This document shows positions 9,209 to 16,900 of a DNA stretch of 40,938 bases, in pieces. The translations under genes were made by a program, and so were the position numbers. The stretch is from a virus, in the IMG/VR virus record IMGVR_UViG_3300032268_000596, positions 1 to 40,938 of that record. The stretch is one strand, 5' to 3'. Position 1 is the stretch's first letter, and each line of letters starts with the position of its first letter. The notes beneath the pieces are model-generated. The model was not told the DNA's origin and ran no database searches. It was given only the letters and a program-made list of their open reading frames with translations.

Positions 9209-9573
9209 CTTATTTAAATGTAATGGAAGAAAACACAATTTGTAATTATGAGCAGTGGTTAAAATTTCGGAAAAATCGTGATGATTTTGTTTTGAATAAA
9301 GATAACCTTGTTGAGTTTATTGAAACCATCAAAGACCATTTTATTGGCTTTTGTTTAACTCCAGTGTTTTTATATAAATCTAAGACATATACTGTAAAAT
9401 CTCGTGCAGCTGTATTTCCTTCCACAGAAGAATCTAAACGTCAAGTTATAGAATTCTTGAATGGAAATAAAAATTTAGTTTTATATGATATAGGGTTTTG
9501 CACCTATATTGAAGCTAACTCAAATAATTATCTTTCCCGTATAATTTTACGAATTGGTGAGGTAGAACTATGA
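9205..9573 (+). CDS. Hypothetical protein downstream of mazG
   Basis: 122 residues, no recognised domain, no signal peptide. Overlaps mazG and the next gene by ATGA at both ends (9205 and 9570), so it belongs to the same translationally coupled string. Confidence 0.75.
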   Translation: MTYLNVMEENTICNYEQWLKFRKNRDDFVLNKDNLVEFIETIKDHFIGFCLTPVFLYKSKTYTVKSRAAVFPSTEESKRQVIEFLNGNKNLVLYDIGFCTYIEANSNNYLSRIILRIGEVEL

Positions 9574-9989
9574 TTACAACTAAAGAAAGAGCAAGAAGGT
9601 TTAAAGTAAGACTTAAAACCCTCTTCAACATTCCAGAATACAATGAGTTTAGTTATAAAGTCAATGGAAAACTCAAACGCTCAGAGAAAATTTCCAACGC
9701 AAGAATTCCAGTAAAAATTCCAAACTTCTGGTATGACCCATTTGAACTTTATGTCTTGGCTCATATTCAAAGAGCACATTTTATTATGACTTGTAATGAG
9801 TGGGCTTATGTCGGTTCTTCAGTTGAAAATGCAAGGTATTTTAAACGTTCACCTTATCAACGTCAATGGCAAAACGAATATGTAACTAAACAGTTTGAAC
9901 AGAGTCTAAGAGTTTTCTCGGAAAGAATTGAAAAGAAAGACAAGGAGAGAAATGAAAATCCAAACACACAAACTGAATCTAACAACTGA
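9570..9989 (+). CDS. Hypothetical protein
   Basis: 139 residues; basic N-terminus (ERARRFKVRLKTLF), aromatic-rich middle, charged C-terminal tail KKDKERNENPN. Not recognised. The stop lies within the next gene (start 9952). Confidence 0.7.
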   Translation: MITTKERARRFKVRLKTLFNIPEYNEFSYKVNGKLKRSEKISNARIPVKIPNFWYDPFELYVLAHIQRAHFIMTCNEWAYVGSSVENARYFKRSPYQRQWQNEYVTKQFEQSLRVFSERIEKKDKERNENPNTQTESNN

Positions 9990-10107
9990 AGAAGCAAACG
10001 ACCTTATTGATGTTCTTATTGAACATCAGCGAGATTATGGAACCGAGCACACTCCTGAACGGATTGTTCGGATTCGCAAAGTGATTGACCAACTTGCAAA
10101 TATTTGA
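9952..10107 (+). CDS. Small hypothetical protein (51 aa)
   Basis: ATG at 9952 preceded by AAGGAGAG at 9940. Reads MKIQTHKLNLTTEEANDLID and onward; helical, charged. Overlaps the preceding gene by 38 bases in another frame. Good ribosome site and protein-like composition support it; function unknown. Confidence 0.65.
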   Translation: MKIQTHKLNLTTEEANDLIDVLIEHQRDYGTEHTPERIVRIRKVIDQLANI

Positions 10108-10115
10108 GGTAAAAA

Positions 10116-10262
10116 ATGGACGAACTACAACGCAGTAGACTTAAACTTGACATAATTTACGCGGCTAGAGAAATCGCAAAAGGTAGAAACGGGGACAATG
10201 AAGCCGCAATGGATGATATTCTCACAGTCGCGGAAAGACTTTTTAAATTTGTAACAGATTAA
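10116..10262 (+). CDS. Small hypothetical protein (48 aa)
   Basis: ATG at 10116, GAGGT upstream. 48 residues, largely helical (LKLDIIYAAREIAKG). Last gene before the terminator at 10270, so the end of the replication operon. Function unknown. Confidence 0.6.
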   Translation: MDELQRSRLKLDIIYAAREIAKGRNGDNEAAMDDILTVAERLFKFVTD

Positions 10263-10269
10263 ATAACTC

Positions 10270-10297
10270 AAAGGACGGCAAATCGCTGTCCTTTTTT
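10270..10297 (+). terminator. Rho-independent terminator ending the replication block
   Basis: AAAGGAC (10270-10276) pairs with GTCCTTT (10288-10294), continuing into a T run. It separates the replication genes from the late head-type cluster. Confidence 0.85.
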
Positions 10298-10303
10298 AAT
10301 ATT

Positions 10304-10310
10304 CTAAATA
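10304..10310 (+). promoter_or_regulatory. Late promoter CTAAATA
   Basis: CTAAATA directly after the terminator and 24 bases before the ATG at 10334; begins the head-type gene cluster. Confidence 0.7.
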
Positions 10311-10333
10311 GTTAGAGTAATTTAATTAATCAA

Positions 10334-10738
10334 ATGAACGGCAGTCAGTTTTGGGAACTATATCAGTCTTATGGCGATGTTTACCGCCAGGAAGTTCTTG
10401 ATGAAGAAGTGGGTGAACTTAATACCTCATACGAATATGACCTATACGATGTAGTTCTAGAGCATCTACTGAATGAAGGTTTCGCCGATACTCTTGAAGA
10501 TGCTCAAGTTCTTATGTCTAATATGAGCGAGAAATGGATTGATTCTATTGTTGAAGCATCTGAAGATAGTGAAGTTGCAGGAGAACTAGCAAGACTTCGC
10601 GGCCAAATGCGAACTGCAATGCAAAAGGGTGATGACTCATCTATTCAGTCTATTTCCCGGAGATTAGCTGAAATTCAACCCTCCGCCCGAGCCAAGATTG
10701 GTGCCGTGCTAAAAGGAAAGACTAAAAGACAAAAATGA
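10334..10738 (+). CDS. Head-type protein with the recurrent EGF/YADT helical module
   Basis: 134 residues. Residues about 37-75 hold a helical module (VVLEHLLNEGFADTLEDAQ...MSEKWIDSIVEA) that recurs in the proteins at 10926 and 23282; a basic tail follows (KGKTKRQK). Transcribed from a late-type promoter. No enzyme motif. The context suggests a prohead core or internal head protein; this is inference from composition and neighbours. Confidence 0.75.
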   Translation: MNGSQFWELYQSYGDVYRQEVLDEEVGELNTSYEYDLYDVVLEHLLNEGFADTLEDAQVLMSNMSEKWIDSIVEASEDSEVAGELARLRGQMRTAMQKGDDSSIQSISRRLAEIQPSARAKIGAVLKGKTKRQK

Positions 10739-10926
10739 AAACTTTTGACGATTTCTTAACTGAAGCAAGAGTCACAACAAAACGGGGAAGGATTCTAAGA
10801 ACTCTTTCTCGTCAAGTTAAAAAAGTTGGAAAAATTGCATTAAATTCAAAACCTGCCAAAAAAGCAAAACGATACGTTAAAGCAACTGCCACAGGCGTTG
10901 CTCTAAAACTACTCACTGGACTATAA
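10735..10926 (+). CDS. Small basic internal head-type protein with capsid-targeting-like N-terminus
   Basis: 63 residues beginning MKTFDDFLTEARV, very like T4 internal-protein capsid-targeting sequences (MKTYQEFIAEA type), where the head protease gp21 cuts after the Glu. The remainder is strongly basic (KRGR, RQVKKVGK, KKAKRYVK), as expected for a DNA-associated protein in the capsid. Overlaps the preceding gene by ATGA and the next by TAATG. Confidence 0.75.
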   Translation: MKTFDDFLTEARVTTKRGRILRTLSRQVKKVGKIALNSKPAKKAKRYVKATATGVALKLLTGL

Positions 10927-11708
10927 TGGAAGAATATCTTATTGATTATCTTATTGTTGAAGGGTATGCAAATACCGAAGGTTCTGCATATAAGATTCTT
11001 GAAGTTATTAGTGAAGGGTTTTATGAGTATCTTTTGGGTGAGGCTCTAACTCCAGAGGAGCGGGCAAGTCGCAGAAAAGATATTGAAACAAGACGGCAAC
11101 AAAATAGAGCAGTTGATCCATATCGGTCAACTTCTGGCGCACAAAAAGATAGGCCCAATCCCAGAGGTGGAGAACTGCCAACGATGGGACAAAGAGGAAG
11201 AACTGCAATTGCAAATCAAATTTTAGCAAGGGCTGGGGAAAATCCAAATAAACCACACTCTAAAGTTACAACCGGAAGAGGTTCATCGCTTATTTCCCAA
11301 TCTGATTTTTCTACCACAACTACTTCTTTTAAAGGAGTGAAGCCTGGTCAAAAATCTTCACAAGTTTTTAATCCTAATATCAGTTCAACTATTAATGTTG
11401 GTGCAAAAGTGGGTGGAACTACATCTCAAAGATATAGTAGAGACGAGTCTGATAATTTATCCAGAAGGGATTCGTCTCCAACCGAAAAGAAGAAACCCCA
11501 ACAAACAACTCAACCACCAGAATCTGCCTCGGGAAATCCAGTAAGACGTAGAGTTCTACCATCTGAGGCAAATCGTTCAACACCGCAACGACAAGCAACC
11601 GGAAGAAATCCGTCAAGAACCAATGCAAACGTAACTCAAAGGCAACTAAGAACGGGAACTAATAGAATACAAAGAGTTGTTGGTATTCAACGCCAACAAC
11701 CACAATAA
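10926..11708 (+). CDS. Low-complexity basic head-type protein with N-terminal EGYAxTE module
   Basis: 260 residues. The N-terminal 45 residues (DYLIVEGYANTEGSAYKILEVISE...) match the module at 10334 and 23282. The rest is low complexity, rich in Arg, Gln, Ser, Thr and Pro, with many RR/RK pairs, and is probably disordered. No catalytic motif. Likely packaged in or scaffolding the head; inference from module, composition and late promoter context. Confidence 0.72.
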   Translation: MEEYLIDYLIVEGYANTEGSAYKILEVISEGFYEYLLGEALTPEERASRRKDIETRRQQNRAVDPYRSTSGAQKDRPNPRGGELPTMGQRGRTAIANQILARAGENPNKPHSKVTTGRGSSLISQSDFSTTTTSFKGVKPGQKSSQVFNPNISSTINVGAKVGGTTSQRYSRDESDNLSRRDSSPTEKKKPQQTTQPPESASGNPVRRRVLPSEANRSTPQRQATGRNPSRTNANVTQRQLRTGTNRIQRVVGIQRQQPQ

Positions 11709-11711
11709 ATA
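11705..11711 (+). promoter_or_regulatory. Late promoter ATAAATA overlapping a stop codon
   Basis: ATAAATA includes the TAA stop (11706-11708) of the preceding gene and lies about 20 bases before the ATG at 11732. Confidence 0.6.
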
Positions 11712-11731
11712 GCAAATATAGTTAAGATATG

Positions 11732-12958
11732 ATGAAAACCTTCTCCGAGTTCTTATTAGAATACCGTGGAAGCCGAGCAAGTGAAAAAGCCTCCAGACTC
11801 GGCCTTATTTCAAATAAACACGGTGGATGGGTTGACCGCGCAGGAAAACTTATTGCGCAAACAGTGAGTGGTGATCTTCAGTTCGTCCAAAAAAAATCAC
11901 CATCTCCAGATAAGCCTGAAGCCAAGATAAATCCGGCTGCACAACGAGAAGCCCCGAAAGTTAAACCTGCCCAAAGTGGTGTTCGCCCCGGTATTGCTGC
12001 CCCTAAAGAACAGGAAGCTGCACCAGAAGTAGAAACTGAAAAGGTAATCACGATTGTTCTAGGAAGATTTAATCCACCGACAATAGGACACAAACGGGTT
12101 CTTGATAAGGCAAAACAAGTTGCATCCGGCGGAGAATTAAGAGTCTATCCCTCAAGACAGCAGAATAATACAACAGACCCTCTGAATCCCCCGCAGAAAA
12201 TTAAATATATGCGGAAGATGTTTCCTGAGTTTAAAAAGAAAATTGTCAACAATCAATCATTAAAAACAATTTTTGAAGTTCTTAGAAATATCTATGAAGA
12301 TGGCTTCAAGAAAGTTAATATTATTGTAGGAGCCGATAGGGTATCAGAATTTGAAAGGCTCGCAAATAAACATAATAAAGAAAAAGGAATTTATCAATTT
12401 CAAGAAATTAAAGTTATCTCCGCTGGCAATAGAGACCCAGATTCAACTGATGATGTAACAAATATGTCATCCGCTAAACTAAGAAAATCCGCAGCAGCTG
12501 ATGATTTTGTTGAGTTTAGAGCCGGTATCCCTAGAACAATGCCGCAAAAAGAAGTAGAGAATCTATTTCACGCTGTTCAACGTGGCCTAGAGAGTAAAGG
12601 GGCAGTCGCAGAGATGTGGAAGATTGCACCTAAACTGGATTACGAGAACCTAAAGGAGCAATATTATCAGAATAATATTTTCAACGTTGATGATATTGTA
12701 GAGAATCTTAATACCGGTTTGGTTGGTAGAATTACAAGACGCGGCCCAAATTATGTCATCTGTGTTACAGAAGATAATATGATGTTTAAGTCTTGGATTA
12801 AAGATATTACTGAATGGACGGATGTTTCCGGTGTTCCATCTGACCAGCGTTTAGTGGGAACCCCTGGACTTCTTAAATATGCAATGAAGATGACTGGAAC
12901 AAAGGAAATTCAAAACTTCTTGACCAATTATAGAAAGAGTAAGAAAAAATCTAAATAG
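11732..12958 (+). CDS. Capsid-targeted nucleotidyltransferase (NMNAT/cytidylyltransferase-like) fusion
   Basis: 408 residues from the second ATG (11732; 11729 is also possible). Three parts: residues 1-13 MKTFSEFLLEYRG, a T4-like capsid-targeting sequence; a Pro/Lys-rich linker (55-100); a nucleotidyltransferase core at about 104-300 with the T/HIGH-type motif GRFNPPTIGH at 111-120 and the SSAKLRKSA phosphate-binding motif at 246-254. A C-terminal domain (about 310-395) contains the stretch IVENLNTGLVGRITRRGPNY. Substrate is not determined by sequence; NAD or lipid/sugar nucleotide metabolism are options. The targeting sequence suggests delivery in the virion. Confidence 0.82.
   Translation: MKTFSEFLLEYRGSRASEKASRLGLISNKHGGWVDRAGKLIAQTVSGDLQFVQKKSPSPDKPEAKINPAAQREAPKVKPAQSGVRPGIAAPKEQEAAPEVETEKVITIVLGRFNPPTIGHKRVLDKAKQVASGGELRVYPSRQQNNTTDPLNPPQKIKYMRKMFPEFKKKIVNNQSLKTIFEVLRNIYEDGFKKVNIIVGADRVSEFERLANKHNKEKGIYQFQEIKVISAGNRDPDSTDDVTNMSSAKLRKSAAADDFVEFRAGIPRTMPQKEVENLFHAVQRGLESKGAVAEMWKIAPKLDYENLKEQYYQNNIFNVDDIVENLNTGLVGRITRRGPNYVICVTEDNMMFKSWIKDITEWTDVSGVPSDQRLVGTPGLLKYAMKMTGTKEIQNFLTNYRKSKKKSK
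12951..12957 (+). promoter_or_regulatory. Late promoter CTAAATA overlapping a stop codon
   Basis: CTAAATA runs into the TAG stop (12956-12958) of the nucleotidyltransferase gene, 26 bases before the next ATG. Confidence 0.65.
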
Positions 12959-12982
12959 TCATAAGTTCTTAATACAATCAAT

Positions 12983-14245
12983 ATGTCTGATCGCATTATT
13001 CAAGGTTTTTCTGAAATGAAAAATATTTATCTTACTCAGATTCTTACTGAAGAAAAAGAAGACGAGGATTATGGTGAAAAGTTTGAAAAGAAATATAAAA
13101 AGACTGGTAAAAAGAGCAAAGATTATGATGGTGACGGGGAAGTTGAAGATGAATCTGATGAATATGCCGGCGTAAAGGATAAAGCAATTAAGGATGCAAC
13201 AGAAGACGAAAAGCCCAAAAAGAAAAAGAGCGAAAAAGAAGATGACAATATGAAAACGGAGTCATTTTCTAGCTGGAGAGACGACCTCTATGAAGTAATC
13301 TCTAAACTAGAACCCGAACCGAAAGTGCGAGATATCGGCAATGAACAAATTACCGAAAAGCCGGTGAAAAATAAGATTACTTTAAATCCTACTGTTACCG
13401 AAAAGTTTGCGGTTATTGATTCTCAAGAACTATCTGAAGAATTTATTGTAGAAACATCTAATGCTGCTGCGGAATATTTTGCAAGTAAAGGTCTTAATGA
13501 ACACGGCCTTGAACTGGTAATTGATTATCTTGGTGAAGAGAAGTTTCTTGAATACTTATTCTATGTTGCCGAAGATTCACTTCTTACTGAAGCAGCTAAA
13601 ACTAGAAAAACTCCCGCTGAACTTAAAAGACTCAAACAGAAGAATGATGAAATAAAAGCGGAAAGTAAGAGAAAGCACGAAGAGGCAAAAGTATCCATTG
13701 CTAAAAAAATGACACAAAGCAAAGGGGATGAGGCAGTTAAAACTGCAGTAAGCCAGCAGCCCAAAACCAAGTCAAATTCCAATGCCAATAAAGAGAAACT
13801 TAAAAATGTAACAAAAGGAGTTTTTGCAACTTTAGCCCAGTCTGCAAGAGAAGGAATTGATAGAGACATTCGGGCGAGAGATGCACGTAAATCTGCAAAA
13901 GCCTCTGGTAAAGGGGTTGGGGGACAAATTGGTGCAGCACTTAAAGCTGCTTTCTATAAGCCAGAATTTAGAGAATGGGTTGAAAGATTAATTGATCAAG
14001 GCTACGACCTTTCCGAATGCACTCTAGGCCAATTGACCGAAAGATACGACTTTCTTGTAGAAAAGGCGACAAGCGAGCAGCAACAAAAAATCTTTGGTCT
14101 TGCTCTTTCTGTTAAGCGCGGCGAAACTCCACGCTCAAAAGTTAGCGATAAAGTTCTAGAAATGGTTGATGGTATGTCTGAGGCAGAACTCCGCAAGTTT
14201 GCGGCAACCAAGCATAAAGGTATTCCTCAAAAGAAAGAAGAATGA
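12983..14245 (+). CDS. Head-type protein with acidic DxDGDG segment and basic C-terminus
   Basis: 420 residues. Near residues 45-62 there is DYDGDGEVEDESDEY, which resembles a calcium-binding loop, then a Lys/Glu-rich segment. Residues about 155-200 are helical and end with FYVAEDSLLTEA, a possible head-protease site. A long Lys/Ala-rich region follows, and a C-terminal helical part (REWVERLIDQGYDL...). Cyanophage head-cluster proteins often have this layout. No enzymatic motif. Overlaps the next gene by ATGA. Confidence 0.72.
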   Translation: MSDRIIQGFSEMKNIYLTQILTEEKEDEDYGEKFEKKYKKTGKKSKDYDGDGEVEDESDEYAGVKDKAIKDATEDEKPKKKKSEKEDDNMKTESFSSWRDDLYEVISKLEPEPKVRDIGNEQITEKPVKNKITLNPTVTEKFAVIDSQELSEEFIVETSNAAAEYFASKGLNEHGLELVIDYLGEEKFLEYLFYVAEDSLLTEAAKTRKTPAELKRLKQKNDEIKAESKRKHEEAKVSIAKKMTQSKGDEAVKTAVSQQPKTKSNSNANKEKLKNVTKGVFATLAQSAREGIDRDIRARDARKSAKASGKGVGGQIGAALKAAFYKPEFREWVERLIDQGYDLSECTLGQLTERYDFLVEKATSEQQQKIFGLALSVKRGETPRSKVSDKVLEMVDGMSEAELRKFAATKHKGIPQKKEE

Positions 14246-14622
14246 AAACATTTGAACAGTTTTTCGGTGAAGCTCACGCATCTCAAAGAGATATTAAAGG
14301 CTCTGAACGTTTTCTAAGTGGAGCACACGGGACAATAAATGTTTCTTCAACAAGAAGAAGCAAAGAGGAAAAAGATAGAGCCCAACGCTTGTCAAATTTA
14401 CCAGCCGGAACTGGAACCTCTGCTTTGGCTGCACAGAGAGACATTCAAAGGCAGAGAGAAGCTCAAACAACCGAACAAGAGAGAAAGGACAAACTTACAA
14501 AAGCCGCTGAAATCCTGGCGGCTCGTCAACAAGACCCTGAACAGAAAGCGAAAAGAGAAAAAGCAGAAAAAGCTAGAGCAAGAAGCGCACAAAGAGCCGC
14601 GAGAAAAGCACAAAACTCCTAA
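14242..14622 (+). CDS. Basic coiled-coil internal head-type protein with capsid-targeting-like N-terminus
   Basis: 126 residues. Starts MKTFEQFFGEAHA, the third protein in this cluster with an MKTF..F..E start. The remainder is an Arg/Lys/Ala/Glu-rich helix ending in KAEKARARSAQRAARK. Likely a head internal protein that is cut after Glu10. The overlapping frame at 14339 is a shadow. The stop TAA is embedded in a CTAAATA motif. Confidence 0.75.
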   Translation: MKTFEQFFGEAHASQRDIKGSERFLSGAHGTINVSSTRRSKEEKDRAQRLSNLPAGTGTSALAAQRDIQRQREAQTTEQERKDKLTKAAEILAARQQDPEQKAKREKAEKARARSAQRAARKAQNS

Positions 14623-14625
14623 ATA
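14619..14625 (+). promoter_or_regulatory. Late promoter CTAAATA overlapping a stop codon
   Basis: Shares the TAA stop (14620-14622) of the preceding gene; 30 bases before the ATG at 14655, which has AAGGAG upstream. Confidence 0.65.
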
Positions 14626-14654
14626 GTTATAACCAATACTAAGGAGATATAATT

Positions 14655-14813
14655 ATGCTCACCAAATTCGCTGGCGCAGTAGTCAAAAAGTTCTGGGACT
14701 CTAAAGAAGCTCGCGCCCTAGTAGTTGCTCTTCTTGAGCGTTATGCCGCTTCTACCGATAACAAGATTGACAATGCTCTCGTTCAATTCGTTCGTTCTGA
14801 ACTCAAAGTCTGA
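14655..14813 (+). CDS. Small protein (52 aa), late gene
   Basis: ATG at 14655 preceded by AAGGAG at 14641. 52 residues: MLTKFAGAVVKKFWDSKEAR and onward; amphipathic helical. Stop overlaps the next ATG (TGATG). Function unknown. Confidence 0.7.
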   Translation: MLTKFAGAVVKKFWDSKEARALVVALLERYAASTDNKIDNALVQFVRSELKV

Positions 14814-14986
14814 TGTCACTAGCCGCTTGCCTCGCTCTTAATTCTGGTATTACGATTGTTTTGGGGATTCTTTTTGCATTCTCTGAATTTCTCGGCCAGA
14901 ATAAGAAAATAAAGGCAAACAATGTCTATCAGTTTATCCGCAACTTCTTAATAGCAGCAACCAAAAATAACAAAAGCGGAGAATAA
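14813..14986 (+). CDS. Small single-pass membrane protein (57 aa)
   Basis: One hydrophobic segment (about residues 11-27, SGITIVLGILFAFSEFLG) followed by a basic part. Small membrane proteins of this kind occur in late clusters of T4-like cyanophages; a holin-like role is possible but unproven. Coupled to the previous gene and followed at once by a terminator. Confidence 0.65.
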   Translation: MSLAACLALNSGITIVLGILFAFSEFLGQNKKIKANNVYQFIRNFLIAATKNNKSGE

Positions 14987-15000
14987 ATCTCCGCTTTTTT
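14972..15000 (+). terminator. Strong rho-independent terminator
   Basis: AAAAGCGGAGA (14972-14982) pairs with TCTCCGCTTTT, loop of five, T run through 15000. It overlaps the end of the small membrane protein gene. Confidence 0.92.
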
Positions 15001-15015
15001 GTAACAAAAAACTAG

Positions 15016-15023
15016 CATAAATA
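15016..15023 (+). promoter_or_regulatory. Late promoter CATAAATA
   Basis: CATAAATA between the terminator and the virion protein gene, 33 bases before its ATG. Confidence 0.7.
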
Positions 15024-15055
15024 ATTCTTAGCAAATACTATTTAAGGTAATATTA

Positions 15056-15826
15056 ATGGCTCTCTGGGGAATTTCAACAACTACTGAAACCGCTGCAAAC
15101 CGGTATGGTATTCCTAAGTTTCTTAAAGAAGTGGACAGAAACAGAACACCACACAACTGCTTTGCGGACGAAAGGGGGTGGATTTATCGTATCTATGGCA
15201 GTAACGAGCAATCTGGTCTTTCCACTTCTTACTATGATGAAGTTCTAGTACCAGTTGCAGGTCTTAATACTGTTGGTTTCGGTTCAAATACTACCGGACT
15301 TGGCCGTGCTACTCCCGTGGCAGTATTTTTTGAAGACTCTAATCGCTCCTCACCTATTTCTATTGGAGCTGGCGGCACTTCTGGCATTGGAACCGGTAGA
15401 AATGGTTTTGTTCATCTAGTTTTTAACGAAATTGTGAACGTTTCTGCTGGTGCTACTGTACTCATCAATCAATTTACGGCTACTGGTACTCCAACCGGCA
15501 CGCCAATTGTTGCTACTGCCCGCTCATTTGCAAATGGCGCAACTGTAACCAACTTCGTCAACGGTCAATCATTTAGAACAAATACATGTTATAACGGTCA
15601 AATCACTAATCGCGTTGCCTTTGCTTTTACTGCTCCTGCAACAGGTATTGGCTCCGTTCTTAGAATTGACACAGGTAAAGGCTTTATTGGAGTTATTACC
15701 GACTTCTCTGGTGGTGTTGGCGTAACTTCTGCCTTTACTGCCGATATGATTCGTAATATTGGTGGTGCGGGGGCCTTTGGTTCTGGCGTAGGCATTGGTA
15801 CTACTACTCTTACAATCTTTGCCTGA
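15056..15826 (+). CDS. Virion structural protein (cyanophage MALWG family)
   Basis: 256 residues. The MALWG start, the segment RNRTPHNCFADERGWIYRIYG (about residues 29-49) and LVPVAGLNTVG are like a structural protein family common in T4-like cyanophages. The rest is a Gly/Thr/Ser-rich beta-type sequence. Late promoter upstream, terminator before it. Its exact place in the particle is not shown by the sequence. Confidence 0.78.
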   Translation: MALWGISTTTETAANRYGIPKFLKEVDRNRTPHNCFADERGWIYRIYGSNEQSGLSTSYYDEVLVPVAGLNTVGFGSNTTGLGRATPVAVFFEDSNRSSPISIGAGGTSGIGTGRNGFVHLVFNEIVNVSAGATVLINQFTATGTPTGTPIVATARSFANGATVTNFVNGQSFRTNTCYNGQITNRVAFAFTAPATGIGSVLRIDTGKGFIGVITDFSGGVGVTSAFTADMIRNIGGAGAFGSGVGIGTTTLTIFA

Positions 15827-15833
15827 CCTCTAA

Positions 15834-16223
15834 ATGCAATTTAATGAATTGAATGAAGAAAACTTTCTTCTTTTTGCTATAAAAAATTATGAAAACCCCC
15901 AGGCAATAACCAAAGAAGACTTTGATAAAGACTTGAATCATTTTAAGTATATCAAACGTCTTCTTAAAAAATATAAAAAGACTGGGGAGCTGAAAGTTCA
16001 TCTTCTTCTTAATCATATTGTAATACTTTATAATATTTTTGGAGAAGCCGCAACTCCTATGCTATTTTTTAAAAACGACTTTGAAGTATGGAATACGATT
16101 AAAACTTTTATTGTATTTTTAAATCGTCTCCCGGAGTACCCGAAAAGCGACATCCATTGGATAGAAGAAGATCAATATTGTAAACGAGAACTTCTTGGGA
16201 TTGAAGATGACACCCTTAGATAG
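15834..16223 (+). CDS. Conserved hypothetical protein of T4-like cyanophages
   Basis: 129 residues, eight bases after the virion gene. Contains KDLNHFKYIKRLLKKYKKTGELKVHLLLNHIVILYNIFG, a pattern I associate with a small conserved cyanophage protein of unknown function. Mostly helical. Overlaps the next gene by 17 bases. Confidence 0.72.
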   Translation: MQFNELNEENFLLFAIKNYENPQAITKEDFDKDLNHFKYIKRLLKKYKKTGELKVHLLLNHIVILYNIFGEAATPMLFFKNDFEVWNTIKTFIVFLNRLPEYPKSDIHWIEEDQYCKRELLGIEDDTLR

Positions 16224-16428
16224 AGTAATAACAATTATACGCGAAGATTTAATGACTGCTAATCCCGTGGGGGAAGGTGGAGGATTCGGTGCAGATGCCA
16301 AAGATCCAAGAGCTGGATTTGACCCGGTGATGGGCTTAATGAAAAGGAAATCTGGCTTGATTGATAGAAGAGGTAGAAATTATAAGCGGCAATATGATGC
16401 ATGGCTCCGCACATCTGGGTTACTCTGA
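16207..16428 (+). CDS. Small conserved late protein (73 aa)
   Basis: The ATG at 16207 is preferred over an upstream in-frame TTG. MTPLDRVITIIREDL, then a Gly-rich segment and a basic C-terminus (RRGRNYKRQYDAW). Resembles small proteins in the late region of cyanophages; function unknown. Confidence 0.68.
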   Translation: MTPLDRVITIIREDLMTANPVGEGGGFGADAKDPRAGFDPVMGLMKRKSGLIDRRGRNYKRQYDAWLRTSGLL

Positions 16429-16430
16429 GA

Positions 16431-16437
16431 CTAAATA
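16431..16437 (+). promoter_or_regulatory. Late promoter CTAAATA
   Basis: Two bases after the preceding stop codon, 52 bases before the ATG at 16490. Confidence 0.6.
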
Positions 16438-16489
16438 GTTATAACTTTATGGCTATTTTGTGAGATAAAACATCTCCCCGGAGCGTACA

Positions 16490-16900
16490 ATGCAAGAAGA
16501 ATCTGTTCGCTTGGCCCTACTTGAAAGGGGTCAAGAAAATTCAGGGAAGGAGATGGCAACGATAAGAGAAGCAATCTCTGAAATTAGCAAAGTAAATGTA
16601 AGAATTAGTGAACTTCTTGCCGTTCATCAAGTACGACTCGAGCAAGAACAACAAAGAGTAGATGATATTAACCGAAAGGTAGAAGAGGGAATACGGGGGC
16701 TCACTTCAAAAATGAACACCGACAAAGAAGAAGTTTTGGGTGTAATTAAAGGATTGCAGGATAAGGTTAATATTGGCATTGGCATCGTTTTGGCCTTGAA
16801 TTTTTTATTCCTTGCTCTTCCGCCAATCGTCGGACTTTTTAAGGGGGACTTGACAAAACCGGCGGAACGTGCTATGATAAGGGTCCTTGACAAGGGATGA
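16490..16900 (+). CDS. Coiled-coil protein with C-terminal membrane segment
   Basis: 136 residues. Heptad-rich helix from about 12 to 93, then a hydrophobic segment at about 95-115 (GIGIVLALNFLFLALPPIVGLF), then a short basic tail. CGGAGCG precedes the ATG. Layout resembles small membrane-anchored coiled-coil proteins of T4-like cyanophages, possibly lysis-related; no direct evidence. Confidence 0.7.
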   Translation: MQEESVRLALLERGQENSGKEMATIREAISEISKVNVRISELLAVHQVRLEQEQQRVDDINRKVEEGIRGLTSKMNTDKEEVLGVIKGLQDKVNIGIGIVLALNFLFLALPPIVGLFKGDLTKPAERAMIRVLDKG

